Shown piece by piece: positions 42,358-50,966 of a DNA stretch of 64,000 nt (position 1 is the stretch's first letter; each line of letters starts with the position of its first letter). Below the pieces are notes generated by a model. That model did no database searches and had not been told where the DNA came from. It saw nothing but the letters and a program-made list of their open reading frames with translations. A program made the translations under genes and the position numbers. The stretch comes from Nonomuraea rubra. GTDB taxonomy: Bacteria; Actinomycetota; Actinomycetes; Streptosporangiales; Streptosporangiaceae. The DNA lies in assembly GCF_014207985.1 (NCBI RefSeq), contig NZ_JACHMI010000001.1, positions 479,001 to 543,000 of the forward strand, given 5' to 3'.

Positions 42358-44624
42358 GCATCAAGTACGCCGAGACCGAGCAGGCCACCGGCACCACCAA
42401 GTACGTCGGCCAGGCGATCGACCGGGTCGACGGCCCCGCCAAGACCACCGGCGAGGCCCGCTTCGCCGCCGAGTACCCGTACCCGGGGCTGGCCTACGCC
42501 GCGCTCGTGCACGCCACCATCCCGCGCGGCCGCATCACCGCCATCGACACGGCGGAGGCGAGCGCCGTGCGCGGCGTGATCGACGTCCTCACCCACGAGA
42601 ACGCGCCGCCCATGAAGCCCGCGCCCAAGGCGAGCATGCTCAACCCCAGCACGCTCGTCTCCGGCACCCCGGTCAACTACCTGGCCACCGACGAGGTGCA
42701 CTGGAACGGCCAGCCCATCGCGGTCGTGGTCGCCGAGACCCCGGAGACGGCCAGGTACGCGGCGTCGCTGGTGCGGCCGGCGTACGAGGAGCTGCCCGCC
42801 ACCGTGGATCTCGCGTCGGAGCAGCACCACGCCGTCCCCCAGAAGGGGAACATGATCTCCGAGGCCGCGGCCGACAAGGGCGACGCCCAGGCCGCGCTCG
42901 CCACCGCACCGCACTCGGTGGACCTGACCTTCACCACGCCGCCGCACAACCACAACGCGATCGAGCCGCACGCCACCACCGCCGTCTGGGACGGCGACCG
43001 GCTCACCGTCCACGAGGCCACGCAGAGCATCACGTGGACGCGCAGGCACCTGGCCCAGCGGTTCGGCGTGCCGGCGGAGGGCGTCAGGGTGCTGTCCCCG
43101 TACGTGGGCGGCGGGTTCGGCGGCAAGGGCTCCGTCTGGGCGGGCACGCTGCTCGCCGTGCTCGCCGCCCGCGCGACGGGCCGGCCGGTACGGCTGTCGC
43201 TCACCCGCGAGGGCGTCTACCACACGGTCGGCGGGCGCACGGGCAGCATCCAGCGGGTCGCGCTGGGCGCGGACGCGGACGGCTCGCTGACCGCGATCCT
43301 GCACACCAGCGTGTCCAGGACGGGACGCGTCGGCGGGCACGGAGAGCCGATCACCGCCGGTACCCGGCACCTGTACGCCGCGCCCAACATCCACCTGCGG
43401 CAGAGCGTCGTCCAGCTCGACCTGCTGCCCAACACCTTCATGCGGGCGCCGGGCGAGGCCATCGGCACCTTCGCCCTGGAGTCGGCCGTGGACGAGCTGG
43501 CCTGGGAGCTGGGCCTCGACCCGGTCGAGCTGCGCCTGCGCAACGAGCCCGACCGCGACCCGGTGGGCGGGCAGGAGCTGGCGCACCGGAGGTTGCGGGA
43601 GGCGTACGCGCTGGGGGCCGAACGGTTCGGCTGGCGCGAGCGGGACCCGCGGGCCGGGTCCATGCGGGACGGCCGGTGGCTGGTCGGCATGGGGGTGGCC
43701 ACGGCCTACCACCCGTCGATGCGGATGCCGGCGAACGTCACCGTCCGCCTGGGCGCCGACGGCACGGTCGTGGTGCGCTGCGGCCTCCAGGAGATGGGCA
43801 TGGGCACGGCGACGGTGCTCGGGCAGATGGCCGCCGACGAGCTGGGGGTGCCGCTGGCGTCCGTACGCGTCGAGTACGGCGACTCCGAGCTGCCGGTCGG
43901 GCCCGGCGCCGGCGGCTCGATGCAGACCGCGAGCGCGGCGGCCGGCGTGCAGGACGCCGCCGCCAAGCTGAAGCGCACGCTGCTCGGCCTGGTCCGCCGC
44001 TCGCCGGGCTCGCCGCTGCGCGGCCGCAAGCCGGACGAGGTGGAGGCGCGCGACGGCGGCCTGTACGCCGGGGCCGCGGGCCAGCCGTACGCGGAGATCC
44101 TCAAGGCGGCCGGCCGCAGCCACGTGGAGGTGGAGAGCAAGGCGGGCATGCTGGGCTTCGTGGCCAGGACCCTGCGCGAGCGCAGGCGGCTGGTGCGGGC
44201 GTCGACCGGCGTGCAGTTCTGCGAGGTGCGGGTGGATCCCGACACCATGGAGGTACGCGTCTCCCGCTGGCTGGGCGTCTTCGACGTCGGCACCGTGATC
44301 AACGCCAGGACGGCGGCGAGCCAGCTGCGCGGCGGCATCGTGATGGGCATCGGCATGGCGCTGTCGGAGCAGACGCTGATCGACCACCGCAGCGGGCGGA
44401 TCATGAACGCGAGCCTGTCGGAGTACCACGTGCCGGTGCACGCCGACATTCCCCGCATCGAGGTGCTCTGCCTGGACGAGCCGGACTCGACCATGCCGAT
44501 GGGGCTGCGCGGGGTCGGGGAGGTGAGCATCACCGGAGCCGCGGCGGCCGTGGCCAACGCCGTGCGGCACGCCACCGGCAAGCGGGTGCTCGACCTGCCG
44601 ATCACGCTCGACAAGCTGCTGTGA
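42354..44624 (+). CDS. Molybdopterin-binding large subunit
   Basis: A 756-residue catalytic subunit of the xanthine-dehydrogenase family, closest in layout to PaoC-type aldehyde oxidoreductases. Visible are [19 protein letters not shown], the MCD-binding GGGFGGKG, the [21 protein letters not shown] segment (Arg near the active site), GSMQTASAA, and the C-terminal GLRGVGEV with the essential Glu. The substrate is probably an aldehyde or N-heterocycle. ATGA coupling to the FAD subunit. Cofactor-maturation genes (XdhC/MocA) are not in the window. Confidence 0.9.
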   Translation: MSIKYAETEQATGTTKYVGQAIDRVDGPAKTTGEARFAAEYPYPGLAYAALVHATIPRGRITAIDTAEASAVRGVIDVLTHENAPPMKPAPKASMLNPSTLVSGTPVNYLATDEVHWNGQPIAVVVAETPETARYAASLVRPAYEELPATVDLASEQHHAVPQKGNMISEAAADKGDAQAALATAPHSVDLTFTTPPHNHNAIEPHATTAVWDGDRLTVHEATQSITWTRRHLAQRFGVPAEGVRVLSPYVGGGFGGKGSVWAGTLLAVLAARATGRPVRLSLTREGVYHTVGGRTGSIQRVALGADADGSLTAILHTSVSRTGRVGGHGEPITAGTRHLYAAPNIHLRQSVVQLDLLPNTFMRAPGEAIGTFALESAVDELAWELGLDPVELRLRNEPDRDPVGGQELAHRRLREAYALGAERFGWRERDPRAGSMRDGRWLVGMGVATAYHPSMRMPANVTVRLGADGTVVVRCGLQEMGMGTATVLGQMAADELGVPLASVRVEYGDSELPVGPGAGGSMQTASAAAGVQDAAAKLKRTLLGLVRRSPGSPLRGRKPDEVEARDGGLYAGAAGQPYAEILKAAGRSHVEVESKAGMLGFVARTLRERRRLVRASTGVQFCEVRVDPDTMEVRVSRWLGVFDVGTVINARTAASQLRGGIVMGIGMALSEQTLIDHRSGRIMNASLSEYHVPVHADIPRIEVLCLDEPDSTMPMGLRGVGEVSITGAAAAVANAVRHATGKRVLDLPITLDKLL

Positions 44625-44661
44625 TCGGGCCGCCTTTCACGCTCGGCAAGCTGCTGTGATC
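44602..44661. repeat. Tandem copy of the large-subunit gene 3' end
   Basis: A segment of about 25 bp including the last codons and stop of the large subunit (TCACGCTCGACAAGCTGCTG then TGATC) recurs 35 bp downstream at 44637-44661 with one base changed (GGC for GAC). The second copy forms the end of the converging TetR gene. Confidence 0.85.
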
Positions 44662-45170
44662 ACGCGGGCGGCCTCCTTGGCCGCCCGCGCCGCCTGCGCT
44701 CCTCGTTCCGGGTCCACCATGGCGGTGACCGTGGCCCCGTCCACCAGCACGAGGAGCTGGTCGGCCAGCAGGTCGTCGGACACCAGCCCGCGCAGGTAGT
44801 CGCGCAGCCTCCGCTTGTGCCGCCGCACCACCTCCGCGACGGCCTCCGAGGTCGCGCCCAGCTCCCCGTACGCGTTGAGGAAGCCGCACCCGCGGAAGTC
44901 TTCTTCGCCGAACCACCGCTCCAGCCACCCGAACACCGCCTCGACCGAGTCGCCGCGCTCGGCCACGTACGAGGTGAGCGAGTCCATCCACCGCTCGTCG
45001 CGCCGCTCCAGGTACGCCACGACCAGCGCCTCCTTGGACGGGTAGCACTGGTAGAGGCGCTTGAGCGACACGCCGGAGGCGCTCCTGACGTCGTCCATGC
45101 CGACGGCCTGGATGCCGCGCCGGTAGAACAGCTCGCCGGCCGCCGTCAGGAGTCGTTCGGCGTGTTCCAT
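44637..45170 (-). CDS. TetR-family transcriptional regulator
   Basis: A 177-residue TetR protein: [48 protein letters not shown] is the HTH, and [20 protein letters not shown] is the usual TetR_C segment. Its last residues (VITAACRA) are encoded by the duplicated large-subunit tail, so the original C-terminus may have been altered. It is divergent from the DUF1348 gene, with two operators between. Confidence 0.9.
   Translation of the reverse strand: MEHAERLLTAAGELFYRRGIQAVGMDDVRSASGVSLKRLYQCYPSKEALVVAYLERRDERWMDSLTSYVAERGDSVEAVFGWLERWFGEEDFRGCGFLNAYGELGATSEAVAEVVRRHKRRLRDYLRGLVSDDLLADQLLVLVDGATVTAMVDPERGAQAARAAKEAARVITAACRA
44664..44688. terminator. Hairpin inside the TetR 3' end
   Basis: GCGGGCGGCC (44664-44673) pairs with GGCCGCCCGC (44679-44688) around TCCTT. 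It lies in the coding 3' end of the TetR gene, just downstream of the molybdenum operon, and may serve as that operon's terminator. Confidence 0.5.
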
Positions 45171-45188
45171 GGCACCTCGCTTGCTTCG

Positions 45189-45235
45189 GAGAACGTCCGT
45201 TCTCTAGGCTAGCTCGTGAGAACGACCGTTCTCAC
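45189..45235. promoter_or_regulatory. Twin TetR operators
   Basis: GAGAACGTCCGTTCTC (45189-45204) and GAGAACGACCGTTCTC (45218-45233, extended to GTGAG/CTCAC at 45216-45235) are near-identical palindromes 29 bp apart between the divergent TetR and DUF1348 genes. Confidence 0.75.
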
Positions 45236-45253
45236 TGCGTCGAGGAGGCCGCC

Positions 45254-45712
45254 ATGTCCCGCCCGCCCGTTCCGCCGTTCACCGAGGAGAGTGCCCGGAT
45301 CAAGGTCCAGGCCGCCGAGGACGCCTGGAACACGTGCGACCCGGACAAGGTCGCGCTCGCGTACACGGAGGACTCGGTGTGGCGCAACCGCGACGAGTTC
45401 GTGACCGGGAGGGACGAGATCAGGGCGTTCCTGCGCCGCAAGTGGGACAGGGAGCTGGACTACGCGCTGCGCAAGGAGCTGTGGGCGGTGCTCGGCGACC
45501 GCATCGCGGTGCGGTTCCAGTACGAGTCGCGCGACGCCTCGGGGCAGTGGTGGCGCAGCTACGGCAACGAGCAGTGGGAGTTCGACGAGTCCGGGCTGAT
45601 GCGGCGCAGGGAGGCCAGCATCAACGACGTGCGCATCTCCGAGCCCGAGCGGCGCATCTTCGGGCCGCGCGGCGAGGACGAGCGCGGCGTGGACGTGCTA
45701 CCGCTCAGGTAG
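45254..45712 (+). CDS. DUF1348 / NTF2-like protein
   Basis: A 152-residue protein matching DUF1348 (NTF2-like fold): [89 protein letters not shown]. Its function is not established, though relatives are often co-regulated with TetR proteins, as here. The divergent regulator and twin operators imply induction by a small molecule. Confidence 0.85.
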   Translation: MSRPPVPPFTEESARIKVQAAEDAWNTCDPDKVALAYTEDSVWRNRDEFVTGRDEIRAFLRRKWDRELDYALRKELWAVLGDRIAVRFQYESRDASGQWWRSYGNEQWEFDESGLMRRREASINDVRISEPERRIFGPRGEDERGVDVLPLR

Positions 45713-45739
45713 GCCACCCGCGTGGTGAAATGACCGGTG

Positions 45740-46540
45740 ATGCTCAGATTTCTCGTGATCACCGGGCTGGTATCCCCTCTTCTGCCCGTTTCCCTGCCCG
45801 TTTCCCTGCCCGCGCAGGCGCCCGCGCTCCACGTGATGACGTGGAACGTCTGTGCGGGCACGTACCGGAGCTGCCCCCTCTACCGCCGCACCACCACCGA
45901 GCTGGCCTGGCACGTCGCCGTGCTGGCGACCAAGGCGGACGTGCTCTTCCTCCAGGAGTTCTGCGCGGGCGCGGACGCCGACCTGGAGCGCGAGCTGGAG
46001 ACCCGCACCGGCCGGGCGTGGAGCGTCGGGTCGGCCGGGTTCGCGCACCCGGACGGCTCGCCGTACCAGTGCGCTCCCGACCGGAACGGCGCGCCGCGCG
46101 GAGTCCAGAGCGTCACGCTGGCCGTGGCGGAGCGGGACGCCCGCTTCGAGGTGCACGCGCTGACCACGCCGCCGTGGGGCCTGCGCAGGTCCGCGATCTG
46201 CACGGCCGGCCGGGCGCTCTGCACCGCGCACCTCTCGTCCGGCTCGGTCTACGACGACAGGCAGAAGGGCAAGCCCTACCGGCACAGACAGCTCCGGGAG
46301 CTGTTCGAACTCGGCAGAGGCGTCGTCGGCGGCGACCTCAACCTGGTGCCGCGCGACGCCGCCCGCGCCTACGAGGGCCGCGACGAATGCGACCCGCGCG
46401 CACGCTGGACCTACGTCACCCGCAAGCGGAAGATCGACTACGTCTTCGCCGCCGACGGCCGCATGCGGCGCTGCTTCGTCGACTACGCCAGGAAACACTG
46501 GTCGGACCACGTGCCGGTGCACGCGTGGGTGACGCCGTAG
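45740..46540 (+). CDS. Secreted endonuclease/exonuclease/phosphatase-family protein
   Basis: A protein of about 266 residues with a signal peptide (MLRFLVITGLVSPLLPVSLPVSLPAQA). The DNase I-like EEP fold is shown by LHVMTWNVCAG (Asn near residue 35), VLFLQEFCAG (catalytic Glu), GGDLNLVPRDAA and the terminal SDHVPVHAWV (His). It would cleave phosphodiesters (nucleic acid or lipid head groups) outside the cell. The start may also be GTG 45737. Confidence 0.85.
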   Translation: MLRFLVITGLVSPLLPVSLPVSLPAQAPALHVMTWNVCAGTYRSCPLYRRTTTELAWHVAVLATKADVLFLQEFCAGADADLERELETRTGRAWSVGSAGFAHPDGSPYQCAPDRNGAPRGVQSVTLAVAERDARFEVHALTTPPWGLRRSAICTAGRALCTAHLSSGSVYDDRQKGKPYRHRQLRELFELGRGVVGGDLNLVPRDAARAYEGRDECDPRARWTYVTRKRKIDYVFAADGRMRRCFVDYARKHWSDHVPVHAWVTP

Positions 46541-46607
46541 GCCCTCCGGGCGGGCCCCGAGGAAGACGGTCACCGCCGCCCACGCCGTCACGGTCACCCC
46601 ATCAGCA

Positions 46608-47129
46608 TCAGGGCACGCGGAGCCACCGCGGATCGTCGTAGCGCTGCTCCACCCCTTCCCCGGGCAGGAAGTCGGGCGCCGTGCACAGCACCACCGCGCC
46701 CTGCACCTCCAGATACCTGATCAGCCCCGCCGCCACCGACAGCACCGCCTCGACCCCGCCCGGCATGCGCTGCTCCAGCACCGCCACCACGTCACGGATC
46801 CCGAACTCCGCCGGCAGCAGCGCGGCCACCTCCCTGACGAAGCTCTCCGTCACCCGCGCCTGCACCATGACCGTGCCCGGCTCCGACTCGCCGGAGCCGG
46901 CGCAACTGCCGCAGCCGCCGCTTTCGCGAGGGTTGATGGAGATCGTGCCGGAGCCGAGACACATCGGGCACCGTCCGACCTCGGAGGCGTGCCGCGTGGC
47001 GGCGTCCCGGTCGGGCAGCGGCAGGTCGCAGGTGCACGAGAAGGAGTTGTAGGTGCCCTCGACGTAGTCGTGGTAGGCGATCTCGTCGGGGGCGTCCACC
47101 CACTCGGTGGTGATGACGTGCTCGTCCAT
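46608..47129 (-). CDS. Protein with paired CxxCxGxG motifs
   Basis: A protein of about 173 residues containing CPMCLGSGTI and CGSCAGSGES. These two DnaJ-type CxxCxGxG units, with CTCDLPLPDR earlier, could hold one zinc. A helical C-terminal half (VREVAALLPAEFGIRDVVAVLEQRM, VLSVAAGLIRYLEVQG) follows. No J-domain is present. The start may be ATG 47129 or GTG 47168. No family assigned. Confidence 0.6.
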   Translation of the reverse strand: MDEHVITTEWVDAPDEIAYHDYVEGTYNSFSCTCDLPLPDRDAATRHASEVGRCPMCLGSGTISINPRESGGCGSCAGSGESEPGTVMVQARVTESFVREVAALLPAEFGIRDVVAVLEQRMPGGVEAVLSVAAGLIRYLEVQGAVVLCTAPDFLPGEGVEQRYDDPRWLRVP

Positions 47130-47217
47130 GGAGACTGGTGCGCTCTCGTCCTCGGCTGATGGGGGCACCCAAGATAGCCCGCACGACCGGCCGGGATCAC
47201 GCGATCGGCAGAAGCCA

Positions 47218-47820
47218 TTACGTTAGGTGAGGGTCCTCGTGCGGCCTGCCCTTCAGCTCGTGGAAGCCCGGGGTGCCCGCCACCAGCAGCGTCCCGTCCC
47301 ACAGGCGGGCGGCCTGCTCGCCGGTGGGCACGCGGGAGACCACCGGCCCGAAGAACACCACCCGCTCGCCGTCCTCGCGCGTGACCGCGACGATCGGGGT
47401 GCCCACGTGGTCGCCGCCGATCAGGGCCATGCCCTCGGCGTGCGAGGCGCGTACGAACTGGTCGCAGTCGGTTGTCTGGCCAAGCTCGGCCAGCTCGACC
47501 GGCAGGCCGGCGGTCGCCAGCGCGGTGCGCAGGTCACCGATCCAGTCGCCCGTGCCGGTCGTCCACAGGGCTGTGTAGAACCGCTCCAGCGCCTGCTGCC
47601 CGTGGTCGCGCTGGACGGCCGCGCAGATGCGGACCGGGATCCAGAGGTAGCCCTCGGGGTCGCCTTCCGGGTCGTCGTCGCGGCCCTCGTTCAGTACGGA
47701 CAGGCTCATGACGTGCCAGCGCACCTCGACCGGGCGCACCTTCCGCACCTCCATCAGCCAGCGCGCGGTCACCCAGGTGTACGGGCAGGACGGGTCGAAC
47801 CACAGGTCTGCCACAGCCAT
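47218..47820 (-). CDS. DsbA-family mycothiol-dependent nitroreductase-like protein
   Basis: A 200-residue thioredoxin-fold/DsbA-like protein: MAVADLWFDPSCPYTWVTARWLMEV carries the active site CPYT, and HVGTPIVAVTREDGERVVFFGPVVSRVPTGEQA the cis-Pro loop. It resembles Rv2466c-type mycothiol-dependent reductases, but the second active-site Cys is Thr, so it may use monothiol chemistry. ATG 47820 is chosen; upstream frame is low-complexity Gln. It is divergent from the pectate-lyase genes. Confidence 0.8.
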   Translation of the reverse strand: MAVADLWFDPSCPYTWVTARWLMEVRKVRPVEVRWHVMSLSVLNEGRDDDPEGDPEGYLWIPVRICAAVQRDHGQQALERFYTALWTTGTGDWIGDLRTALATAGLPVELAELGQTTDCDQFVRASHAEGMALIGGDHVGTPIVAVTREDGERVVFFGPVVSRVPTGEQAARLWDGTLLVAGTPGFHELKGRPHEDPHLT

Positions 47821-47839
47821 GATCACCAGCCTAAGCCTT

Positions 47840-47920
47840 ACAATCGCTTGCAAGATCTTCTGCTGTTGCTGCAACAAAACTGCACACCAATCGGGTTGAC
47901 GCGCCTAACAATCGGTTGCA
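47840..47920. promoter_or_regulatory. LacI-like half-site repeats before the pectate lyase cluster
   Basis: ACAATCGCTTGCA (47840-47852) and ACAATCGGTTGCA (47908-47920) are near-identical 13-mers 68 bp apart, with a related CAATCGGGTTG at about 47888. A GTTGCTGCAAC palindrome (47867-47877) lies between them. The central CG and TGCAA arms fit LacI-family operators, here serving the lyase promoter and perhaps the divergent gene. Confidence 0.5.
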
Positions 47921-48019
47921 TAAAGATGTGAAGCTCGTTCCGTCAGGCAGCGCGATACGGCGCTCACCCGATCCCTCGACGCGCCCTGTCGCCGCCCCTC
48001 ACCCCCCGGAGGCTCCACG

Positions 48020-49600
48020 GTGCGCAGCAACAACCCTCTGTATCTCGCCTGTGCCGCGCTCGGCGCGGCCATCGTCGCCGCACTCCTGGTCATCCCGAGC
48101 GCGTCCGCCGCGACGCTGTTCGGCGACGACTTCCAGGACGGCGACGCGACCGGCTGGACCAGGTCCGGCGGGAGCTGGTCGGTGGTGACCGACGGCTCCC
48201 CGGCGTACCGGCAGTCGGGCACCAGCGCGGACGCCCGCGCCCTGGCCGGCACCGGCTGGGGCGACCAGGCGGTGCAGGCCCGCGTCAAGCCGATCACGTT
48301 CAACGGATCGGGCCGGTACGTCGCGGTGCTGGCCAGAGCGCAGAACACCGGCAGCTACTACTTCCTCGGCCTGAGCAACTCCGGCACCGCCGTCCTCGGC
48401 AAGCGGACCGGCGGCGCCCCCATCACGCTCGCCACCGGCGCGGCCACCGTCACCCCCGGATCCTGGCACACGGTCCGGCTGGAGGCGTTCGGCTCGACGC
48501 TGCGCGGCTTCGTGAACGACGTGCAGGTGGTCTCCGCCACGGACACCTCGTTCAGCTCGGGACGCGCCGGCCTGGCCGGCTACTACGCCAGCGCCACCTT
48601 CGACGACGTGCTGGTCACGGACCTCGGCGGCCCCACGGCCTCGCCCACCGTCCCCACCATCCCGCCGGGAAGCTGCCTGCCCCCGTCCGGATCCCCCACC
48701 GGCTTCGCCTCCGTCAACGCCTGGGGCCAGAACGGCACCACCGGCGGCGCGGGCGGTCCCACCGTGGCGGTGGACACGGCGGCCGAGCTGATCGCCGCGA
48801 TCGGCCAGGAAGGCCCGCTCACGGTCTGCGTGCTCGGCACGATCACCGTCCCGGCCGGCATGCACAACGTGGCCTCCGACAAGACCATCCTCGGTGTGGG
48901 GTCCACGTCCGGCATCACCGGTGGCGGGCTCAACATCGGCCTGCCCGCCGACGACTCCGTGACCTCGCCGCCCCCGAACGCCGTGCACAACGTGATCATC
49001 CGCAACCTGTCGTTCCGCGGGGCCACCGACGACTCGATCAACGTGCAGATGTTCAGCCACCACGTCTGGATCGATCACAACGACCTGGCCGACGGGTACG
49101 ACGGGCTGATCGACATCAAGCGCGGGTCGTCGTACGTGACCGTCTCCTGGAACCACACGCACGACCACACCAAGAACATGCTGCTCGGGCACGACGACGG
49201 GAACGCGGCGCAGGACGTGGGGCGGTTGAAGGTCACCTACCACCACAACTGGTTCGACGGGACGCCGCAGCGGAACCCGCGGGTGCGGTTCGGGGAGCCG
49301 GTGCACGTGTTCAACAACTACTACTTCTACAACACCGATACCGGGGTGGCCTGCCAGGCTGATGCCGGGTGCCTGGTCGAAGGGAACTACTTCGAGCGGG
49401 TGGAGGAGCCGGTGACCAACTCGTACGCGGGGCCGGGTGGGCGGTGTGTCGCGCGGAACAACGTGTTCGTGGACGAGTCGGGGGCTCCTGACTGTGGCGG
49501 GGCTGTGCAGGAGGCGTCGGCGTACTACTCGTACACGGTGGCCGACCCCAGCTCCGTGAAGGCGACGGTCATGGCCGGCGCCGGCGTCGGCAAGCTCTGA
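48020..49600 (+). CDS. Secreted pectate lyase, family PL1, with N-terminal LamG-like module
   Basis: A 526-residue exported lyase. The signal peptide ends PSASAA. Residues about 34-205 form a concanavalin-like module (FGDDFQDGDATGWTRSGGSWSV, GLAGYYASATFDDVLVTDLGG). A Pro-rich linker leads to the PL1 beta-helix: GFASVNAWGQNGTTGGAGGP, VWIDHNDLADGYDGLIDIKRG (Ca-binding Asp residues), and the catalytic-Arg region QRNPRVRFGEPVHVFNNYY. It cleaves polygalacturonate by beta-elimination. GTG 48020 follows GGAGG. Confidence 0.9.
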   Translation: MRSNNPLYLACAALGAAIVAALLVIPSASAATLFGDDFQDGDATGWTRSGGSWSVVTDGSPAYRQSGTSADARALAGTGWGDQAVQARVKPITFNGSGRYVAVLARAQNTGSYYFLGLSNSGTAVLGKRTGGAPITLATGAATVTPGSWHTVRLEAFGSTLRGFVNDVQVVSATDTSFSSGRAGLAGYYASATFDDVLVTDLGGPTASPTVPTIPPGSCLPPSGSPTGFASVNAWGQNGTTGGAGGPTVAVDTAAELIAAIGQEGPLTVCVLGTITVPAGMHNVASDKTILGVGSTSGITGGGLNIGLPADDSVTSPPPNAVHNVIIRNLSFRGATDDSINVQMFSHHVWIDHNDLADGYDGLIDIKRGSSYVTVSWNHTHDHTKNMLLGHDDGNAAQDVGRLKVTYHHNWFDGTPQRNPRVRFGEPVHVFNNYYFYNTDTGVACQADAGCLVEGNYFERVEEPVTNSYAGPGGRCVARNNVFVDESGAPDCGGAVQEASAYYSYTVADPSSVKATVMAGAGVGKL

Positions 49601-49642
49601 AACAGGGCTCCGGGTGTAAAGGCTCGGGCCGGGGCGCTCCAG

Positions 49643-49787
49643 GGCTCCGGGCAGCGCTCCAGCTCAAAGCTTGGGCCTCCGCTTGGCGGCGCTACGCGCA
49701 TTCAGGCTCCGGGCTGCGCCCTGCGGGGGAGCCGAGCTCCCCCACACCCCCTAGCCGGGGGCCTTCCGGCCCCCGGCCCCCCGGCCT
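49643..49787. repeat. Two-hairpin intergenic repeat, copy 1
   Basis: A GC-rich element of about 145 bp. It contains the hairpin GGGGGAGC-CGA-GCTCCCCC followed by GCCGGGGGCC-TTCC-GGCCCCCGGC. It matches copy 2 downstream of the third lyase over its whole length apart from a few substitutions and one 2-bp length difference. A 33-bp block starting at 49691 is identical in both. It may act as terminator or REP-like element. Confidence 0.8.
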
Positions 49788-49818
49788 TGGCCAAGTTCCG
49801 CGTTTTACCCGCTTGCCC

Positions 49819-49905
49819 TTCGGCGGCGCCATCCAGGAACCCTCCACGTACTACTCGTACACGGGGGCGGCCCCGAACTCGGTGAAGGCGTCGGCGTCGA
49901 CAAGA
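49819..49905 (+). pseudogene. 3'-end remnant of another pectate lyase gene
   Basis: An open frame encodes FGGAIQEPSTYYSYTGAAPN and SVKASAS. This aligns with the C-terminus of the first lyase (CGGAVQEASAYYSYTVADPSSVKAT). The last part moves to a neighbouring frame (GVGVDKIQG, the family's usual GVGK end), and no stop or upstream lyase sequence remains. It lies between copy 1 of the repeat and the second lyase gene. Confidence 0.75.
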
Positions 49906-49922
49906 TTCAAGGAGTTTTCGCC

Positions 49923-50954
49923 ATGACTGTCCGCTTTTCGTTACGGCGCTCGACCATCACGACGGTCCTGCTCGTCACAGCCACCCTGACCTGCCCACCT
50001 CCCTCGACCGCGGCGACCATCGCAGTAGTGGACACAGGCCCCGTCGGTTTCGCCGCAGTCAACGCGCTGGGTCAGAACGGCACGACCGGCGGCGCCGGCG
50101 GCCCCACGGTCACGGCCACCACGACCGCCCAGTTCCTCGACTACATCGCCCGCCCCGGCCCGTACATCATCCAGGTCAGCGGCACGATCACCCTCCCCAC
50201 GGGCTCGTCCGACGGCATGCACGACGTCACGTCCGACAAGACCATCATCGGCCTCGGCAGCACGGCCCGCCTGGTAGGCGGCGGCCTCAACATCGGCCTC
50301 CCCGTGGACGACGACGTCACCTCACCACCCGCTGAGGCCGTCCACAACGTCATCATCCGCAACCTGTCCCTGTCGGGTGCGACCGACGACCTGATCAACG
50401 TGCAGATGTTCAGCCACCACGTCTGGATCGACCACAACGACCTGTCCAACGGCGACGACGGCGCGATCGACATCAAGCGGGGCTCCGACTACGTGACCGT
50501 CTCCTGGAACAGGTTCCACGACCACGACAAGACCCTGCTCCTGGGCCACGACGACGACAACGGCGCACAGGACGTCGGCCGCCTGCGCGTCACCTACCAC
50601 CACAACTACTTCGACGGCTCCGACCAGCGCCACCCCCGCGTGCGCTTCTCGGAGCTGACCCACGTCTACAACAACTACTACCGGGACAACAGCTACGGCG
50701 TCGCCTCCACCTACGACGCGAAGATCCTGATGGAGGGCAACTACTTCTTCAGCGTCAACAACCCCGGACGGGTGGAGTTCAGCGGCGACCTGGGCCGCAT
50801 CGTCCAGCGCGACAACATCCTCGTCGACTGCAACCACGAGATCGAGACCCGCGGCTCCGTCCCCGAACCCCGCACCCTCTACCCGTACACCGCCGACCCG
50901 GCCTCCAGCGTCCCGACCGTCGTGCCGGCGGGCGCAGGCGTCGGCAAGATCTGA
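49923..50954 (+). CDS. Secreted pectate lyase, family PL1 (second copy)
   Basis: A 343-residue exported PL1 lyase without an accessory module. After a signal peptide ending STAA come GFAAVNALGQNGTTGGAGGP, VWIDHNDLSNGDDGAIDIKRG, WNRFHDHDKTLLLGHDDD, DQRHPRVRFSELTHVYNNYY (catalytic Arg) and the C-terminal VPAGAGVGKI. It is closely related to its two neighbours, indicating tandem duplication. The glycine-rich hinge GGAGGPTV shows strong conservation. Confidence 0.92.
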   Translation: MTVRFSLRRSTITTVLLVTATLTCPPPSTAATIAVVDTGPVGFAAVNALGQNGTTGGAGGPTVTATTTAQFLDYIARPGPYIIQVSGTITLPTGSSDGMHDVTSDKTIIGLGSTARLVGGGLNIGLPVDDDVTSPPAEAVHNVIIRNLSLSGATDDLINVQMFSHHVWIDHNDLSNGDDGAIDIKRGSDYVTVSWNRFHDHDKTLLLGHDDDNGAQDVGRLRVTYHHNYFDGSDQRHPRVRFSELTHVYNNYYRDNSYGVASTYDAKILMEGNYFFSVNNPGRVEFSGDLGRIVQRDNILVDCNHEIETRGSVPEPRTLYPYTADPASSVPTVVPAGAGVGKI

Positions 50955-50966
50955 GGAGCCCTCACC

